Shown here: positions 60,055-64,000 of the stretch, piece after piece | Layout of the letters: every line of letters starts with the position of its first letter | Position numbering within the stretch: position 1 is the stretch's first letter | Source: Otis tarda | Lineage: Eukaryota > Chordata > Aves > Otidiformes > Otididae | Length of the DNA: 64,000 nucleotides | Assembly (NCBI GenBank): GCA_026413225.1 | Contig: CM048591.1 | Span: 40,471,803-40,535,802 of the forward strand | Reading direction: 5' to 3' | Notes under the pieces: model-generated | The model's input: only the letters and a program-made list of their open reading frames with translations | Told to the model about the DNA's origin: nothing | The model's database searches: none | Made by a program: the position numbers and the translations under genes

Positions 60055-61581
60055 TTGCTGTAAGTACTATTGAAAATGGTTTTGTTAGCATAACTGACTG
60101 ATCATAGCCAACTGGAATAGCTCAGGTTTTGCAAGAAAGCGATTTATAAATAATGGTGCAGAATGCATTTGAATGACAAATCTATAGTCTCCCATTTGTC
60201 CAAAAATACTCTACGAAATAATTTAAAATAAATACAATTTCAATAACTATTTACTCAATGCTAAAGAGTATATTGCACATTTGAAGTAAGCATTTTTGCC
60301 TTTATCCTGTCTTCAGTATCCATGTGTGAATGGACTACATTTAAAGACAAAAAGGACCGAAGAATACCAACCTGCTAAAGAAAACACTTTAGTTCTTTTA
60401 AAGGAACTAGCCCCATCTCCTAAAGAAAGAATGCCCTCTACTGCTCGGTTACAGAGCTGCACCATGGAAAAAAAAAAACCAAAACAAAACAAACAAAAAA
60501 AACCAGCTGCTCAAAACCAGGTTTCATACGGACTGAAACCTTTGAAAAACACATCAATAAATAGATTTTAAAATAATGGTAATAAAACCTATTTTTGTGG
60601 ATTCTCTCTCAGAACTACTAGGAGATACAAAATACATGTATAAAGCCAAGTGTTCTTTAAAAGCAGCATTCTGTCTGCTCTACTTTAATTTTTCATAATG
60701 TACCTGCATAGCATGGTCCAAATCATCTCACTCTAAACATATATATACAATCAAGCTGAATATTTTCTCCATAATACTCAAATGCATAATGCTTTGATTT
60801 TAAAATGGCTGATGTTGTTACTTTCAGTAATCGTTTTGGTATCCATTTTCCTTGAACTTTACATATTTGCTGCCTGTCCTCAAACTTAATATTCTCCCCC
60901 CCTCCTTACTGCATACAGTCTCCTTCAGAGACATATGTATATCATTTGTCCACAGTGGTTTGTCTTTGAAAAACAACCAGCTGAAATTCTTACATGTCTA
61001 AAACTCACATTTACAGAATGCAATTTTGCAGTGTGCTGCCACAGAGAAGTGCTCTAACACATTGTCAAATAACAGCAGAGACATGCATGCTGGTTTATTT
61101 TGCATGAGCAGAGAAGAAAGGCACTCACAAACGCTATTCTAGAAAGCTTACCTCAGATCTGATTCTACTTTATATCACATTTGTTCCTCAGGAAGCTTTG
61201 TCTTTTCTTAAAGTAAAAGAGAAATTTCAGAAGTGGGTTTTAAACAGTGACCAATTGGTGCCTCCAGCAGCAGATACTCCTCTTTTTCCTGCTGTGTTTT
61301 CCCTTACATATTTGTCTGTCTGAGTAAGTAGATGGAGAGTCCAGGGATATTCACAGCAGCATAATTTTTCTTTCTGTAATAACAGCTTTTTGATTGTACA
61401 GCACCTAAATAGACTAACTCAAAGACAGTTTAGCTCAAACTCAGAGACTGTTTAAAAGCACACAGATGGTGAACTTCTGGAATACACAGTCCTTCCTGGT
61501 TCATTCCTGACAGTACGCAACATTATCCTGTCTTGTAGTATGAGCTCCTAGGCACTGTGGAAACACAAATAGTTAATGCTA

Positions 61582-61611
61582 AAACAAACAAACAAACAAA
61601 CAAACAAAAAA
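61582..61611 (+). repeat. (CAAA)n microsatellite
   Basis: Five to six successive CAAA units running into a poly-A stretch; likely length-polymorphic. Confidence 0.85.
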
Positions 61612-64000
61612 CCTTATCATTCTCCCAGCAAATATTTCTGAGACTAAAGATTTGCCTCACCTGGCCCCAGCTACAGGAAAGGAAACAGATTTCTAACCTG
61701 GAAATAATTCTTTTTCTGCCAGGTATTAATTTAAATTTTCCTCCTTTCCCAATATCACGCTTGCACTATCTGGAAAAATACAGGGTCCAGAGGGAACAGA
61801 CTATTTTCTCATCTGGAGAAACATACAGAAAGTAATGTTGAACACTAGAATATTAAATCAGGTAGATCTACATTAGCTGAGAGAATTTGACAACATATAC
61901 TGTAAAAAAAAATATGGAAAAAGATAATTTCACTGTATCAGGTATGTCATGAGCCAGCATTCTCCAGACACTTTCAGATCTTTACCAATAAGGCCACAAT
62001 TTCTAGAAAAAGAAACGACACGTTTCAACAATTGAAAAAGAAAAGAGGAATTTTTTTTTTAAAAAAAGAATAGCAGACATGCATAATCTGGTACACAGAA
62101 GTTTATTCTGTTTCATGTAAAAACAAGAAAGCCCACCATTTTATGCCAGACACATGGAGAACATCAGAAAAGGACAACCTGTTTAGAGTGATCTCAGGAA
62201 TTTCCCAGCCTCCCCAGTGAGAAAGTTGCTTTATTTCAAGAAGTAAGGAATGGCTAACTGCACAAGCCTTCCATAATGTGTCTGACCAAGGTTGTTACAG
62301 TGCATATATAAAAGCACTAATGCTTGATTTCAGACTAATTCCACACTATTCTTAATTTTCAACCAGCAAAGCCACACAGGGCTGCTCATAAATATTTTCT
62401 GCAACTGTTCTGATGTTCGGGCCATGAACTGACCTGACAATTTCAAGGAAACACTTCTCTGAGCCTGTATAGCAAGAACAATCACAGTAAGAATGACTAC
62501 AGAAAGAGTGGTCAAAGCTTTTTTGATGTTCTTCACCTTTTCCCATTACACACACACACGCACAACATGGTTGGACAGACGTTCGAAATAGCCTTCATAG
62601 TAATAATAATGTATGTGCCATGGTTTGCAAATTTTCAAAACAAGAAACACTCCCAAGATTTTACAAACCTAACAATTTGTTGTATTTTCACCTTTCTGTG
62701 AAGAAAAGCTGAATGTTCCATTTTTAGCAGTAAACTTCATAAAAATACTATCCCAAATAAAATACAGCATGTCCCAAAACACCTTTCGTTTTCTGAGCGC
62801 ACATACAAGCTCTGCATGTGTTTCCCCACAAATACTATTCATTACATACAAATATACACATACATGTGCATACATAGTTATCTATATATGTATGACTTTT
62901 CCACATTAAGAATCAAGGATTTAGTAGTGTGTTGATGTAACACTGAAATTTAAAACAAGGCTACAGTGACAACAGTGCTATTATTCATTGCTGCCAGGAC
63001 CGAAACTACAGCAATAACGATTGCTGTCCCACCTCTGCTTCCTCTGCTGGATGTATCAAGAATATCAGCTGTTCCAGAAAGGACTGCAACTCAAAATAAT
63101 CAGGCACTTTAAAGAGGCAAGATTCTTCTGTCTTCATACAAAAGATTGAAGCATTGAAAGCATTTTTTCTTAAATTGCTAGAAATGTTTTCACTACAGTC
63201 TATTTTTAAGGGGTTTTAAGATTATTTTAGTTTTTATTTTAAAATTCCTTTTTAAGCAGAGCTCAGTACAAATGAATTGCTGCATTTCCACAAAAATCAT
63301 GTCAACCAAACATCAAAGCCATTAAAAGCGGTTTATGGTAATGAAAGAGAAAAAAATGTTATCCATAAAGGTGAAAGATTCCTACTATAAGAGAGAAAAT
63401 ATTTTTCTGAAACCATTCAGATATGCAAGATTCAATTCTTTTATTCAATTCTTTTTTAGCAGAATTACCATTTTTTTAAAATGGGGGATGATTAGCAGTC
63501 AAACTAATCAGCAGCATAATGGAAGTGACTTAAAGAGATACTGCATGCTTGTACATTTTGCTATCCTAGCTTAGAGAATGGGACACAGTAAACATCTCCA
63601 AATATTTGAAGGCCATAAACTGCAAAATTCAAATAATTATTTCATATTACACACAGAGTGTGTTTAGGAATGGTGGGACTACCCTAAGCAAAGTGGGAAA
63701 AGCTTCTTGACCATGAAATTTACACAAAACTGGAACAGCTTTCTTAACAGGGAGATCTGTTGCTCAAGTCATTTAAATTAGAATGCAGAAAGCACACGGA
63801 AATGCCCCATAGGGAATGCTCTGCATTGATTTAGCAATAAACCTTCTATGTCTTTCCGCCTATAATTTGTATGATTTCCTGGGTTTGGACATAAAACATA
63901 TGGGAACTCAAGCCAAGAGTTCATGCAACTATTGTTTTTGACCAAGCTGAGTACCATATGGTGCAATACAGGCAAGCTGGTGAACTGATGTAAAGCTAAT

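Larger units (their letters stand above)
54956..64000. other. Intergenic stretch without recognised genes
   Basis: About 9 kb of AT-rich DNA with scattered frames up to 103 codons (59456-59767) that resemble nothing known. Simple repeats are at 58255-58272 (A), 58927-58941 (A) and 61582-61611 (CAAA). A 19-bp tandem duplication lies at 60017-60054. No CR1 or LTR is recognised. Confidence 0.65.

Overview
This is a window of bird genome, almost certainly nuclear and probably from the Z chromosome. The evidence for a bird is the set of CR1 LINEs with the avian 3' end, in which an ATTCTATG-type octamer is repeated, plus two LTRs of a kind I recognise from avian endogenous retroviruses. Z linkage is an inference: the one gene present is the orthologue of human PRUNE2 on 9q21, a region that corresponds to avian Z.

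The only convincing protein-coding gene is the 5' part of PRUNE2 (BMCC1/BNIPXL), on the minus strand. Exon 1 (12 codons) lies at 38276-38311 in a CpG island at about 37.9-38.9 kb. Exons 2, 3 and 4 are at 7536-7640, 6885-7087 and 5410-5573. Their phases join perfectly (0, 0, 2, then 1 at the outgoing end) and give the first 169 codons of the N-terminal prune/DHH-like domain. The rest of the gene, including the large central region and the BCH/CRAL-TRIO domain, lies beyond the left edge. The presumed promoter, read leftwards, has a perfect cAMP-response element, GC boxes, and 10-bp and 5-bp GC-rich tandem repeats just upstream of the start codon.

Intron 1 is 30.6 kb and AT-rich. It holds a nearly complete CR1 element at about 13.99-17.98 kb, with an ORF1 (zinc-finger-like motif, coiled coil, SGNH-type esterase) and an ORF2 (endonuclease plus reverse transcriptase). 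Both ORFs are broken by a few frameshifts and one stop, but 675 codons of ORF2 are still open. It also holds five short CR1 3' ends and one old, strongly diverged CR1-like LINE at about 33.9-35.1 kb.

The 25 kb upstream of PRUNE2 (39-64 kb) contains no recognisable gene. It carries a CR1 copy at 41.2-42.1 kb interrupted by a 100-bp inverted copy of sequence 1.7 kb away. It also carries a 630-bp solo LTR with a perfect 5-bp target duplication (42564-43193), an internal CR1 fragment at 49.05-49.53 kb, and a 1,023-bp solo LTR, also with a perfect 5-bp target duplication (53928-54950). Everything else is AT-rich non-coding DNA with homopolymer and simple repeats. I found no tRNA, rRNA, CRISPR array or prokaryote-type operon, and no new multi-gene system.
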